In this document: piece after piece, positions 53,361-64,000 of the stretch
Layout: each line of letters starts with the position of its first letter
Position numbering within the stretch: position 1 is the first letter of the stretch
Notes under the pieces: generated by a model
What the model was told of the DNA's origin: nothing
Seen by the model: only the letters and a program-made list of their open reading frames with translations
Databases searched by the model: none
Translations under genes and position numbers: made by a program
Assembly (NCBI GenBank): GCA_022419385.1
Contig: JAJUBI010000004.1
Span: 2,337,286 to 2,401,285 of the forward strand
Origin: Paraconiothyrium sp. Pb-2020
Lineage: Eukaryota; Ascomycota; Dothideomycetes; Pleosporales; Didymosphaeriaceae
Length of the DNA stretch: 64,000 nucleotides
Reading direction: 5' to 3'

Positions 53361-55346
53361 ATGTCACTAGCGTCAGCTCAAGCGCGTGATTCGGGACCGA
53401 GATTGCCGCGATTTTCTCTGAACGTTACCTCTTTTGACGGACCAGTGGATGGTCATGCCATTGAGCATTCTACCCAAAGGAATGATATTGGCCACCAAGA
53501 CACCGGCGCCTACGCTAGTGATGCCCTAGGGAGATTGCTCAGAGCCAACACAAACATTCGCCCAGTCGAAGGCAATCCGACTCCAATTGAATTTTGGCCG
53601 GAAGATCAATTAAAGGAGCTTTTGACGGAGTCATGTGTCAAGGATGCTTTTAAGTGTCCTAAACTCACAGGTCTTGCCTGCAGTGTCAACACGATAATGA
53701 GGACACATCTCAAGATATTGGCAATACTCTCTCTCATGGAGAAGTTGAAATACATTGAAAAGTTCATGAAAAATCATATTTCCGACGAAGACCTACCTTT
53801 AGTCGAGTGCACAACCGGGGACTTGGTGGAATCACATATTGCCCGACGTACGACACCATGGCAACGGCTAGAATTTCTGAAGAAACTGAAAATTGATCAA
53901 CGACGTCAATTCTTACGCTACCAATATTGCGTGTCGCCTCCTTCTCTAACAATGAGACCGGACGGAAGATCCGCTAGGCATGAGGAGTTTCCGGACCAGA
54001 CTATCATGCCTTGGACATCAGCACTCAAGAAAAAGGAGGAAGGAGGCTACTCCCAAGTTTTCGAGGTAGATGTCCACCCGCACTGTTGTGACTTTCGCGG
54101 GATCCTTGAATCATTGTCGGTATGTACTTCCATGCGCACGTGTGCCAGCCATACTCTAATTCAGCCTACTTTAGATCCCGAGCGGCAATAAATTTGCTGT
54201 CAAGAAACTTACGAAGGGAAAGAATCAGACCGCAGCAGATATTCGCGTGAAGTTCGAAAACGAAAAGCGCATGTTGGAACGATTTAGAGGGCATCCTCAC
54301 TTGGTCACATTGTTGATGAGTTGGACTTTGAAAGAAGAATACTACTTCTTGTTTCCATTCGCTGAATCCGACCTCGATCGCTACTGGAGTGACGCAACGA
54401 ACTGGAATGCTCTCGAATCCTCTAATCCAGAGCGCCACTATGAGACTATTCGCTGGATCTCCAAGCAAATTTACAAGATGGTTGAAGCTTTGGAGCACAT
54501 TCACAATCTTGACAATGGTCTGACTGCAGACAACAAAAGATTTGGCAGGCACGGCGATCTAAAGCCTGAGAACGTCTTGTGGTATCGTTCCACGAAAGAC
54601 GTCAAAGGAACCTTCGTTATAGCAGATCTTGGTCTAGCGGCATGTAATACGGAACACAGCCGGTCGGGGATCCCCAGTAATACCGTTGCAAGAACCCCAA
54701 ATTACCGATCACCGGAGTGCGACCTGGAGGACGGAAAGATTTCAAGATCATACGATATCTGGACTCTCGGTTGCCTTCTTTTGGAAATGGTCTGCTGGAT
54801 TCTCGGGGGTCCTGAAGCCAGAGATGACTTCTCGAATGAGCGTACATCAACATATATCACGGGCAGCCAGTCTGATATATTCTTTGACGTAGAAAAGAAG
54901 TCTGATGGAACAGGCCACGTTATGTTCCTGAAGAGAACTGTGGAGAAGGTCAGAAACGCCAGAACCTAGGTTCTTGCGTGCTCTTACTGACAAGACTGCA
55001 GAAAATTGCCGATTTGCATGGACATACCTCGTGTACGGAGTTCTTGCATGATCTAATCGATCTGATCGAACGACATATGCTAGTAGTTTTATGCAAGGAA
55101 AAAGGTCGGATCAAAGACCGCATTGCCTCGAGAGATTTGCTCAACAAGATTCGAGATATTCATGCTAAGGTAGAACAGTCGAAGTCATACTGTTTGAAAC
55201 CTTTTCCGAAGCGAAGGGATCCTATTCACGGAATCCCTGTCGACGCGATTCTCAGTCCAGCATATTCGAAAATCGCGAAGCATAGTAAACTAAGAGTCTA
55301 TTCGGGAATCCGAACACGCACAGCGCTAACGGCGGAGGAATACTAG
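53361..55346 (+). CDS. Serine/threonine protein kinase with fungal N- and C-terminal extensions (625 aa)
   Basis: Exons 53361-54119, 54175-54948 and 55002-55346; introns of 55 and 53 nt, both phase 0. Residues about 70-215 form a helical N-terminal domain (ILAILSLMEKLKYIEKFMKNHISDEDLP) also found in the kinase gene at 58769-61084. Kinase marks are the Gly-rich loop GGYSQVFEV near 231, the ATP-binding Lys in FAVKKL (about 263), HGDLKPEN with Asp381, DLG at 404-406 in place of DFG, and SPE. The catalytic loop has HGD in place of HRD. The C-terminal extension (SCTEFLHDLIDLIERHML) is also shared. Activity is likely but not certain. Targets are unknown; the locus suggests signalling with the CorA-like neighbour (inference). 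Confidence 0.88.
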
Positions 55347-56531
55347 ACTCTCTGAAACTGTTGGAGGATAAGGTTTGAGTTGATACACGTGTAGATTTCA
55401 TAGTTTTGATTCCATCGAACCTTTTTCGTAACTTCAAACACTTGACTGAATTTCGCGTTACCTCCATTGACTCTAGTATAGCCTTTTTGTTTAAAACAAA
55501 GACAAATCACGCTTTGACTGGTTTACATTGATGCAACTACATAGTGGGTGCGAAAGACAACTCTATTTTGCAGGGTTTCTAAACAGGCAACGAAGTAAGC
55601 TTTCCATAGAAGCAACGTCGACAATCGATCCGTCGGGCTATTGTGAGGTGGCATCATGACTCTGCGTAATGTGCAAACTCGACCGTTTCCTTCATCGTAT
55701 CGATTTCAGCCTACGTCCTATAAGCACTCAAACTGCATCGCTTTAAACTGTCTGGAATGATTACCTGCGACAACCCACGAGGGAGAGTGCACTGGAAGTG
55801 ACCACGAGTATACTGAAATATGAATGAGTGACGTTCAAAGTAAATCATCTAATTGTGCGCCTACTACAACTCTTGCATTTCCTCTACCGAAGACACTGGC
55901 AAGGTACGCTTCGATCTGCTGTTGCATTTCGTATCTGGCTTTGATTACAGTGATTTTCATCGCAAATGCTATGCAATTTTTCAGGAAACGAGGTGAACTG
56001 GGTATATTATGAATCGGCAGCGAGGAGTTTCTCCAAGCAAGAGCGTGTTCGAGGTAGTGATTTGGAGTTTGCCTTGCGCGCGTCACTTGTGAATGTACTG
56101 GGGGGCTGGGGAAAGCCAAGTGCCGCTTTGTGTTGCATGAGGCCCGATCCTTGCCCCGCCACAAGGTTGAAATGGGCAACGTGGTACGATAACGAGAACG
56201 CCAGGTGGGCTGTTTGCTTAGGTGCGCATAGGCGCGTCGCCATTCAACACAAAACAGCCGTATTGCAACTAGTCATTGTCACCGGTGCCGCTTCATCTTT
56301 GTGATTCGTTCCATGGGCCATAGCGCGATGCAATGTTACTGTGTTGCGTTGGTCGATCAAGGCTAACCCTCAAAAATCCGGTGAGCCTGATTTGGTTCGC
56401 TAAGAGCCTGCAATTGCCACGGGCTTGTCATACGGAAAACCGCCGGCTTGAAAGGCCTGCGATTCCCTTTGCATATACACGCCTTTAAAAACGCTGGCCG
56501 GCCCAGCATCATCAAAGAGCAGAGAGACGCC
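55347..56531. other. Intergenic region in the kinase locus
   Basis: About 1.2 kb with no supported gene; contains the CorA-like gene promoter. Confidence 0.4.
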
Positions 56532-58656
56532 ATGGACTGGCCCAAAGATTCTGCTTGTCTGACTGGGAACAAGTCGGCGTTGGAAAAAGTGTTCAAGTAT
56601 AATCCTTCACCATCTCTTGTGGTTGAGATCCTCCAGAGCCACTATGTATACATGTCCAAACTCTTACCGCTAGTCCATTGCTGACACCCTCCAGTATGAA
56701 GCACGCGTATTCATCTTCGCGACAGATGTAGAGTGGGAGCGGTGGGCTGACTCGGTGAGATCAGTGTCCACCTGCAAGGAGCAACGTTTGACCGCAAATC
56801 TAGCTGAACCATCACGACCGAGGACTTATACTTGTGTACGTTGATCCTTCGACACGTCGCAAATCAAAGTTAAACGGAATCTGACTGCGCCAACGTAAAG
56901 TCTAGCAACGCGAGCGGGTTCTCAAGCGACAATGGGCTACAAGGAAAAACAACCCATATCGATCGACGATTGGATAGGTGCGGCAAACAAAACTATATCC
57001 ACGCCATTTGAAACACGCCGAGAGCAGATATTATCGCCGTTAGCAGAGAAACCACAGATAGTGGAGAAGCCAATATCACGAGGGGTTCGCACTGTTCCTT
57101 TTTCAAGACCCACATTTGAGTTTCTCTCGAGCAAGCTGCAGATACACGAGTCCATTACTCGTACCATTAGCCGCTCGGACGTAGCTACTTTCACCGCGGA
57201 CGAAGTAAATATGCACGAGCCGGCCTTCGGTAGGTCGCTGGCTAAACAACGTCGTTTATGGTACAAGCACCTAATTGTTATAGTTTACAACTGTCGCACA
57301 TCTAATGCGTGGGACATGGATCTGGCTCTCTCCCAGACACATTACCCACAGGTTGGATTGTCCCTTACTGTCTTATATGGATGCGATCTGTCGACGAACA
57401 GAGAGGTATTGAAGCGGTTGAGATTGATTGGAGAGGAAGCGGTACACCCGTTACTAGTTCCTGGCATACTCGCTGAAATAGAGCTTGCGAGGAACATTCC
57501 GATCGTGGAGGCAGACATTGTTTCTGTGGAGACGAAAATCTTGGAGCTGGATGCTGCAGCAACACCTCAAATGGATTCGCCATCTTTGGACTTGGTACAG
57601 AAAAGAGTCGAAAAGCGAAGTGCATGGCTGGATCTTGCATACTTGCAAAATTCCCTTGTGAACTGGAGAACACAATTATCGAAGATGGCAGATCATGTTG
57701 ATGAATACAAGACGCAAGGTCAGCAAGGGCTACACTCCAGTAAGACAGGAAACGCCCAGCTGCAATTAACAACGCCCACGACCTTGGTCTCTTGCTCGCT
57801 ACCTTCTACGGGACCAACTTTGACCAACAATACGACTAATATGTATGATTTGGCAACCGAGAAGCCTACTCTGGATACGTACGCATTGGAGCGACAAGAT
57901 AGCGAGTCATGTCAAGTGTCTAAAGGCCTTAGTCTCGGCGATGTCAATTTAGAATACAAGGAGGCATCGAACTTGGACAAGCCGTCTGAAGTATGTATAA
58001 CACATCCTGATTTGAGTCTGACGAGCCACCATCGGTCAGATGCCAAGAGTTCTGAGCTGGACCATGGTGGGAGGATGCGTAGTGAATCTCCTGATTGCAA
58101 TTATCAATCAACTTTTCCTCAAAACGACCAGGAGATAGTAGAGAAGGTGGGAGATAAGATAAAGCGGAGGTTACTATTTCTGCAAGGAGAGTTTGAGGAG
58201 ATGATAAGAAGCTGTAGTATGAGATTAGATGGTATGGCCATGGCTACGCAATGGGTATGTCTAAGGAGACCAAGAGGTTGCATTCCGCTGACAAAGAACA
58301 GTCACACAGTGAAACAAACGTCGAGATTGCGTCTGCAACACGCCGAGATTCTAGAATCATGAAGTCGATCTCCTTAGTGACCATGATTTTCTTACCAGGT
58401 ACCTTTTTTGCGGTAAGGTCCGAAAACCTCTCGCATCTCTACGTACTGATTGATTGAGCAGACAGTCTTCTCTATGACGTTCTTCGACTGGTCTAGTGAT
58501 TCATCAACCGGAAAGGAAATGAGAGTTTCAAGTTATGTCTGGATATATGTCGTCATCACCGCTTTTTTCACAGCGGGCACTGTGGCGGGGTGGTATTATT
58601 TCGTCATACTGAGAAAGAGAGTCAAAGCTATGAACATTCGCAACTCGGTGGCGTGA
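56532..58656 (+). CDS. CorA-like two-helix membrane protein (635 aa, 5 exons)
   Basis: Exons are 56532-56645, 56695-56833, 56906-58254, 58302-58412 and 58462-58656. The first two exons are inferred from good splice signals (GTATAC...CTGACAC...CAG, then GTGTAC...TCTAG). If they are wrong, translation could start at 56932. A large soluble N-terminal part holds EEAVHPLLVPGILAEIELAR and a predicted long helix (LVNWRTQLSKMADHVDEY). The end is typical of fungal CorA-like proteins: TRRDSRIMKSISLVTMIFLPGTFFATVFSM leads into the first membrane helix, and a second helix (VWIYVVITAFFTAGTVAGWYYFVIL) follows. The GMN selectivity motif of true CorA magnesium channels is absent. Function is unknown; a sensor or scaffold role is as likely as ion transport. 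Confidence 0.72.
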
Positions 58657-58768
58657 CCAAATCAGGAACAAGAAATCGTTTGCCCACAAGAAGATCCTCT
58701 CGGCCTCTATGCTACCATCTATCAACGGGAGGAGGCGTAAGCATCAGTATTTATGAAGGAAAGGGCCA

Positions 58769-61084
58769 TTATGAATCCTTTGTGCTCTTGGAGCCTAGAC
58801 ATCCACATAATGTTCTCGACATAGTCTCGAGCCACATCCTAAGTGGATGCTTTCTTTCTTTCCTCGCTGATGTCGAGCCCGATTCGCTGATTAACGGCGA
58901 ATTTGCGTCCGCACGGCTCTCTTCGGGCAACACTTGACGAATTGCCTCCGGAGTGACCTCTGTGTTTGCCTCCCCATTGTTTTGTTCTGGTATAAGTTGG
59001 GTGCGGTTCTCGTTAGGCTCCGATGGAATATCTGACGATAGCTCTGAATGAGGTCTTTGCACCATATCTGCGGTCTTGAGCAGCTGAGTAGAGTAAAGAG
59101 GATCTTCTGCACATCTTTTAGCGATCGTCGTGAGTTTCTTAACGACTGAATCGCAGTGCGCTCGTTTCTTCGGCGACATTCGCAGTAAATCGTCCCGAGC
59201 GAGATCCAGTATATCCGTAATGAAATCGCTGCATCTTACGGACGTTCTTGGATCCTTGGTCAAAAAGGTGTGGATGTCGGCCACTGATGATTTCAATTTG
59301 GCACGCCGAGTGTTTTGAGTGCTGGACTTTTCCGATCGGATTTCATAGAACTTATCCATACTTATGCCGGTTTCCGTTTCGTCACTCCGTCTTTGCGAAA
59401 AACTGTCGACTCCTTCCCAACCATCCACATACCAAACAGCGAACTCGAGCAACACACAGCCCAAAGACCACATATCATATTTCTGTGAAACGACCCCTAG
59501 TACGTCAAACTCGGGTGCTTGGTATGTTTGGGTCACGCCCTTAGCATTGACACCAGACTTTGAGCGCTCCGAGTGGAAGTCTGCCAAACCGAAGTCAGCA
59601 AGCTTCAACACTCCTAAGCTTTCTTGATCTGTTCCTGGACCATCCTTCTTAAACCAAAGAATGTTCTCAGGCTTGATATCACCGTGCCTTCCATGCGTAC
59701 GGATATCAAAGTCCGGTGAAAGATCTTGTGGCCTGCGCTCGGATCTCTGCGTATTATGAACATTCTTCAACGCATTACTGAGGCCGATCATCTGCTTGCA
59801 CAGCCACTGAGCAAGTAAACCGGTTGTACGAGCCGTAGGATCATCAATATAAGTCTTCCAAAAGTCCTGTAAATTGCCATTTGCCCAAGGAAATATCATG
59901 TGGAAATGATTTTCGTAGGAGAAGGTTCCCAGGAGCCGTATAATGTGCGGGTCTTCTAGATGATTGAGTCGTTTTAAGACCCGCGCTTCGTAATTGTCCG
60001 TTTCGCCACGCTGTCTATAGTCCTCTTCGTCACGATGGAGTCGCTTTACGGCAAAATAAGTCTCTTTTCCTGGAGTCTAGACAGAGTTAGCTAGGTAACG
60101 AAAGTTGAATCTTGTGTCATACATTATGGTGAGCTGGATGAATCTTGACTCGCTGTACCTGGGCGTACCCTCCCTGAGCCAACTCTGGTTCCCCTTCGTA
60201 CACTTGCTCACTTTCCATAAAAGGGAGTCTTTCGTATAAATTCAGGTCGAGGTGTTGTATCTTCTGAGTTGGGTCTAGACTCAATTCGAAACAGGGCGCC
60301 AACACCTCCCATTGATGATCCCGAAAACTCTCGCATAAACTCTGTTTCTTGAACATCTCGAGGGACAGACCATGCCCATATCTATCTTCAATCTCGAAAC
60401 GGCCAGTCGTTCCTTTTTGAAACTTGAATGGAAGTTGATGGTCATTAATTCGGAGCTTGACGAACTGTTCAATCTTCCTTGCCTTCTCCATCAACACCAA
60501 TATCGCGAAGATTTTTCGCTTCGTTTGACCATCTCTTTGTTCATCTGGGAGGTCACTGCCCATCACGTTATTTGCCATGGTGACTGCTTCCTGAAGACCG
60601 TTCCAACGGCATAGTTCTTTCGTTGTATTCTCGATTTGTATTACCCTATCGAAGGCATCGATTGGCAGAAACTCAAGCTTATCTTCACCTTTGTACTTTC
60701 GTAAAGCGCTGCGCAACTCAGATTCGAGAGGCGACGACTTGGGTGACTTCTTGATGGCCGAACTCCTCAGTGGCGATTCATTAGTTGACTCGTCTAAATT
60801 CGCTATAACTATAGGAGCAATATTGGCCGCTTGTCGAGTGCTCTTGTAGATTATAGTATCGGCTCTATTGTCCTGGGAAACTGAGTTCTCCTCATGCTCC
60901 GAAATGTTATGTTGCGATTGATCAACAGAAATCTAATTACTTGCGTTAGTATGGTGCGAGGATCGAGATATATGCGACTCACGGTTGGGAGAAAGATTGC
61001 AGGTTCTACTGAAGGTGTGATTCTGGGAGAAGAAGTCAATTCGTTCTCATCTGCCTGGTGTCCTTCCAATAAAGAAGAGTCCAT
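58769..61084 (-). CDS. Serine/threonine protein kinase, paralogue of the 53.4-kb kinase (739 aa)
   Basis: Exons 61084-60983, 60932-60123 and 60076-58769; introns of 50 and 46 nt, all phase 0. The N-terminal 130 residues are Ser-rich and disordered. The helical domain shared with the other kinase follows (IFAILVLMEKARKIEQFVKLRINDHQLP). Kinase marks are GGYAQVQRV, Lys315 in YFAVKRL, HGDIKPEN at 435-442, DFG at 465-467, APE and DMWSLGCVLLEFAVWYVDGW. The C-terminal extension (CSDFITDILDLARDDLL...CDSVVKKLTTIAKRCAEDPLYS) matches the paralogue. An acidic tail ends in CGCLGSK, where the cysteines could be lipid-modified (inference). It converges with the CorA-like gene, 112 bp between stop codons. 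Confidence 0.9.
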
Positions 61085-64000
61085 TGTACAAGTCAATTAC
61101 ACAGCATGAAACAAAACAGAATGCTATGAGAAATGGATCAAGGGTCGTGGACTTAAGCGCCGGAATCTCAGCTAACAAGGCTGGCCTTTCCGCTACCCAC
61201 CCACACATAGTCCCCAAAGCGGCAGGAGTTCATGCAGCCTGGCCTTCTCCTTCAGCCTCAGGCTCCGGCAAATAACTTCTACTCGAAAGTCAGTGTGCAA
61301 TGCAAGACCGCGATTGCGAAGGAAAAGCAAGTAAGCGCAGCATTTTACAATCAACCTGGATCGCTGCTCATCCTTTACTTATGCAACGTGAAGCGACCAT
61401 CATCTGTAGAAAAGGGAGGGATATCGAGTACATCTGAACCTCGATCACATTACCTGACCGCCGAACACCATCAATCAGCGAGTTAGGCGGTAGCCCGTAT
61501 TTGATTCATGAAGGATTCTGACTGTACATCATGCCGTACAATGTGCAGCATGGCGGCGCAGCTGGTTGCCTTCGTATCGTTAGGCGACTATGTGTCCAAT
61601 GACCTTCTTCAGCGTGTGCCACAACGCGCAATATCTTTATGAGCCCTCGCCTTCTGGCGCGTCTCGCGCAAACTAACTGAAAAACAACTGGAGCTCGATA
61701 AGCCATTTTGAACGTGGACAGGCACTATTTGGTTGGCTGGGGCAATGCAATACGGGACCTCAAAATCAGTCGCCTGATCAGGCTGATTCCGTGCTGTTAT
61801 AAGATGAGCGCGCATCTGAGTGGGTGGGTGGCTTCCAGTCACTATTGGGCTAAATTGCAGGACTTGCAGGAGTTCCGAATGGCCGCGGCGCGGACTGTCT
61901 CGATAAAGCGTCATATAATCAGCCACAATTTTCGAATAAGTTCCAACCCCGCCCCGAGTCCTCCATGGTCTCCTTACTTCCCGCGGATCCTCTATGGCTA
62001 CAAAATCTCGTCACTACACTCACGGTAATAGAAAGAACCCATTTTAGGAAGACTCATTGTGTCTTTCACAAATTGCACGACTCTTCCACAATTACTCTTA
62101 CTCTCGGTCATGGGAAAGGTCCAGTTCCGCGTCCCCGCGAAATTCGTGTCCAGTCCAGATCACTTGCTATGGGCAGTTAGTGAGCTCTCAGGTGCTGACC
62201 ATTATTCGATAGAGGTATGCGGTCGTGTCTACGCACAATTTATGAACTGACACAGTGATTAGATGAGGCACAACGTATACAGTATATCTGTCAAGGATAA
62301 CATCGAATTTGTACGTGGCTTCAGTACTGTTGCTAAAATACACTGACTTGATCAACACGAAGGCCGCTATAGTAAACAAATACCTTAGCCGATGACCCTG
62401 GCATAAGCTGCGTTGAGCAATTGTGCCCTTAACAACATTCGGCACTCAGCTTCAAACTTTCTCTACTAGACTCATCATGATAGTGACCAAATTCTCATCA
62501 GTTGTCACAAGTTTGTAGCAACCTTATTCGTAGAAACGATGAAACGTGTCGATTATAACTGTTGGTCCTTCAAATTCTGTCTTGAGACTGATGTCTTGAC
62601 GAATTTCATGCATCTTGACCTATGGCTATGTACCTGATTTACTATACTTTTACTAACGCTTTTCATCCTTACTTTATGGAACTCAATTATGATCAGTTTA
62701 TTTTGAACCAATGTCTTTGCAAAAACTACTCCTAGTTTCTCTAGCAACTTCCTGTTAAATATCTACCGTAGCGGGAAGCCAAGTTGCTAAAGGTGCCGCC
62801 ATGAGGGTAAAGCGTTCCACCGGCAAGTGCAACACCAGCTTCTTGATTGAGACTCAAGTGTTGTGGCATCTTGACGTGAAATGGATGCAAAAATGGTCAC
62901 GTTGTTCAATCCCGACACTGACAAGGGATCTCGTGGAATCTCGGGGCCCTCGACCATGTCGTAGAGATTGGCAAGATACTTCAAACCAGGACTTTTACAT
63001 GCATTCCAATTCGCTTCCTTGGATCTTCTGGAACCATCGCTTTCGTGCCTTTCGAGCATCTGACAAGTAGATTATGTTCGATTACGCTCAGGAGGTCGTG
63101 AAGCGATGTACTGTAAGGTCACGGCCAGTGCAAATGCGCGAGAACCTAACAACCCATTCGACAGGGCCTTGATGAGGTTCAAGGACTACCCTTGCTTGCA
63201 ATATTCGCGACCCCAACCTTGCTGCGGAGCTTCTCACTTCTGCTGCCAACCTTGGCTCAAACATTCAATCAGTGTAAATACAATCCTGTTCAACCAAAGA
63301 CCAGACGCGTACTTGTACGGCAGGCCTCTAAGAATTTAGTTGATGGTCTTAAGAAGTATGCATGCGCATGCCTATATGTCAGACGACTTTGCAGAAAGCG
63401 TTTCATTCGAAGCTTTTGGATCGTGATTCACGGACGAATGCTTTTAGTGTTGGTTTCCGCGGTTCCTTCCTGTTCCTCCACGCATCAGTCCAATTAGTAT
63501 GAACCCCGCCGTCACCAAATCCCTCAGATAGTATGCGGCGTCGAACATCAGGATCCTTTACCGTATTAGGCCCCACATGTACGCCATTGAGATTTTGAAA
63601 TTCATGAATCTTAGGGTGATGGCTGCTGATAGTTCTGAGACTTGTCGAGATATCAAGTGGGTCATAACAAAGCGGAAACCAAAACACTAAAATTCCGTGA
63701 GACCACTACATCTCATCCCAGGATCAATGGAGGTCAATCTCACATCGACACTATAACAACGAGGACTAAACATAATTATCCAATCCAAGATTCAAAGCGA
63801 GGTGAGATGCCCACGAGGTTCGTCGACCGAGGATTATTGCGCATGGTAGACTAGTTCTCTCTGCTCGTTTGCCGTAATATACGTGATGGTGAACAATATC
63901 TCACCCGGAGTTGGTAAGGTGTCAGTGACACCCTTTTGGAAAAGTGAAGCTTTGAAATTATATATATGTAGTACTTGTGTAAGCTTGTGCCGAAAGTAGG
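61085..64000. other. Gene-poor, AT-richer right end
   Basis: About 2.9 kb without a gene I can support. Minus frames at 63403-63687 and 62787-63059 have some protein-like composition but no recognisable domain, no shared frame and no clear splicing. They may be remnants of a decayed gene. Confidence 0.4.

Noticed and set aside
61085..64000. Possible transposon or gene at the right edge
   Set aside because: No terminal repeats, transposase motifs or joined exons could be found by eye.
1..64000. CRISPR arrays, rRNA genes, additional tRNAs
   Set aside because: No regularly spaced repeats. No second B-box-like sequence sits in a foldable tRNA context, and no 5S or rDNA signature was seen.

Overview
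The window is nuclear DNA of a filamentous ascomycete (Pezizomycotina, most like a Dothideomycete). Genes are split by many short introns (about 43-150 nt) with GTRNGT donors, CTRAC-type branch sites and YAG acceptors. The families present are typical of such fungi: CFEM, UstYa/DUF3328, Zn2Cys6 regulators, PTH11/rhodopsin-type membrane proteins and CorA-like proteins. There are no operons, CRISPR arrays or recognisable complete transposons.

Layout. 0.9-14.4 kb is ordinary gene-dense DNA: a glycine-zipper protein, a double cyclic-nucleotide-binding/F-box/LRR protein, a Baeyer-Villiger-type monooxygenase, an SDR, an unknown coiled-coil protein and the ribosome-rescue factor Dom34/Pelota. At 15.04-15.17 kb lies a tRNA-Thr(CGU) gene. 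17.5-23.3 kb holds secreted functions: a CFEM protein, a PL4 rhamnogalacturonan lyase and, divergent from the lyase, a six-hairpin-type secreted protein. 24.2-30.5 kb holds a RING protein, small or poorly modelled genes, a class I methyltransferase and a PTH11-like membrane protein. 31.6-36.2 kb holds a tiny secreted peptide, a UstYa-family protein and a POT peptide transporter. 36.9-39.6 kb has a short RING protein and a secreted DUF1593 protein.

40.3-52.3 kb is a decayed block. It holds remnants of two aldehyde dehydrogenases, a membrane protein, a copper P-type ATPase, an HTD2-like dehydratase and a zinc alcohol dehydrogenase, interleaved with an intact SDR, a PQ-loop protein and a Zn2Cys6 regulator. 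53.4-61.1 kb is a three-gene locus: two related serine/threonine kinases flank a CorA-like membrane protein. 61.1-64 kb has no gene I can support.

The most unusual feature is the tRNA-Thr(CGU). Its 5' acceptor strand is complete only if a 50-nt segment with perfect spliceosomal signals is removed from inside the acceptor stem. The gene also has an ordinary 12-nt anticodon-loop intron. Second in interest are the peptide-UstYa-POT neighbourhood, a possible RiPP-like cluster with an atypical candidate precursor, and the kinase/CorA-like/kinase locus. All gene models are hand-spliced from sequence and were not checked against databases or transcripts.
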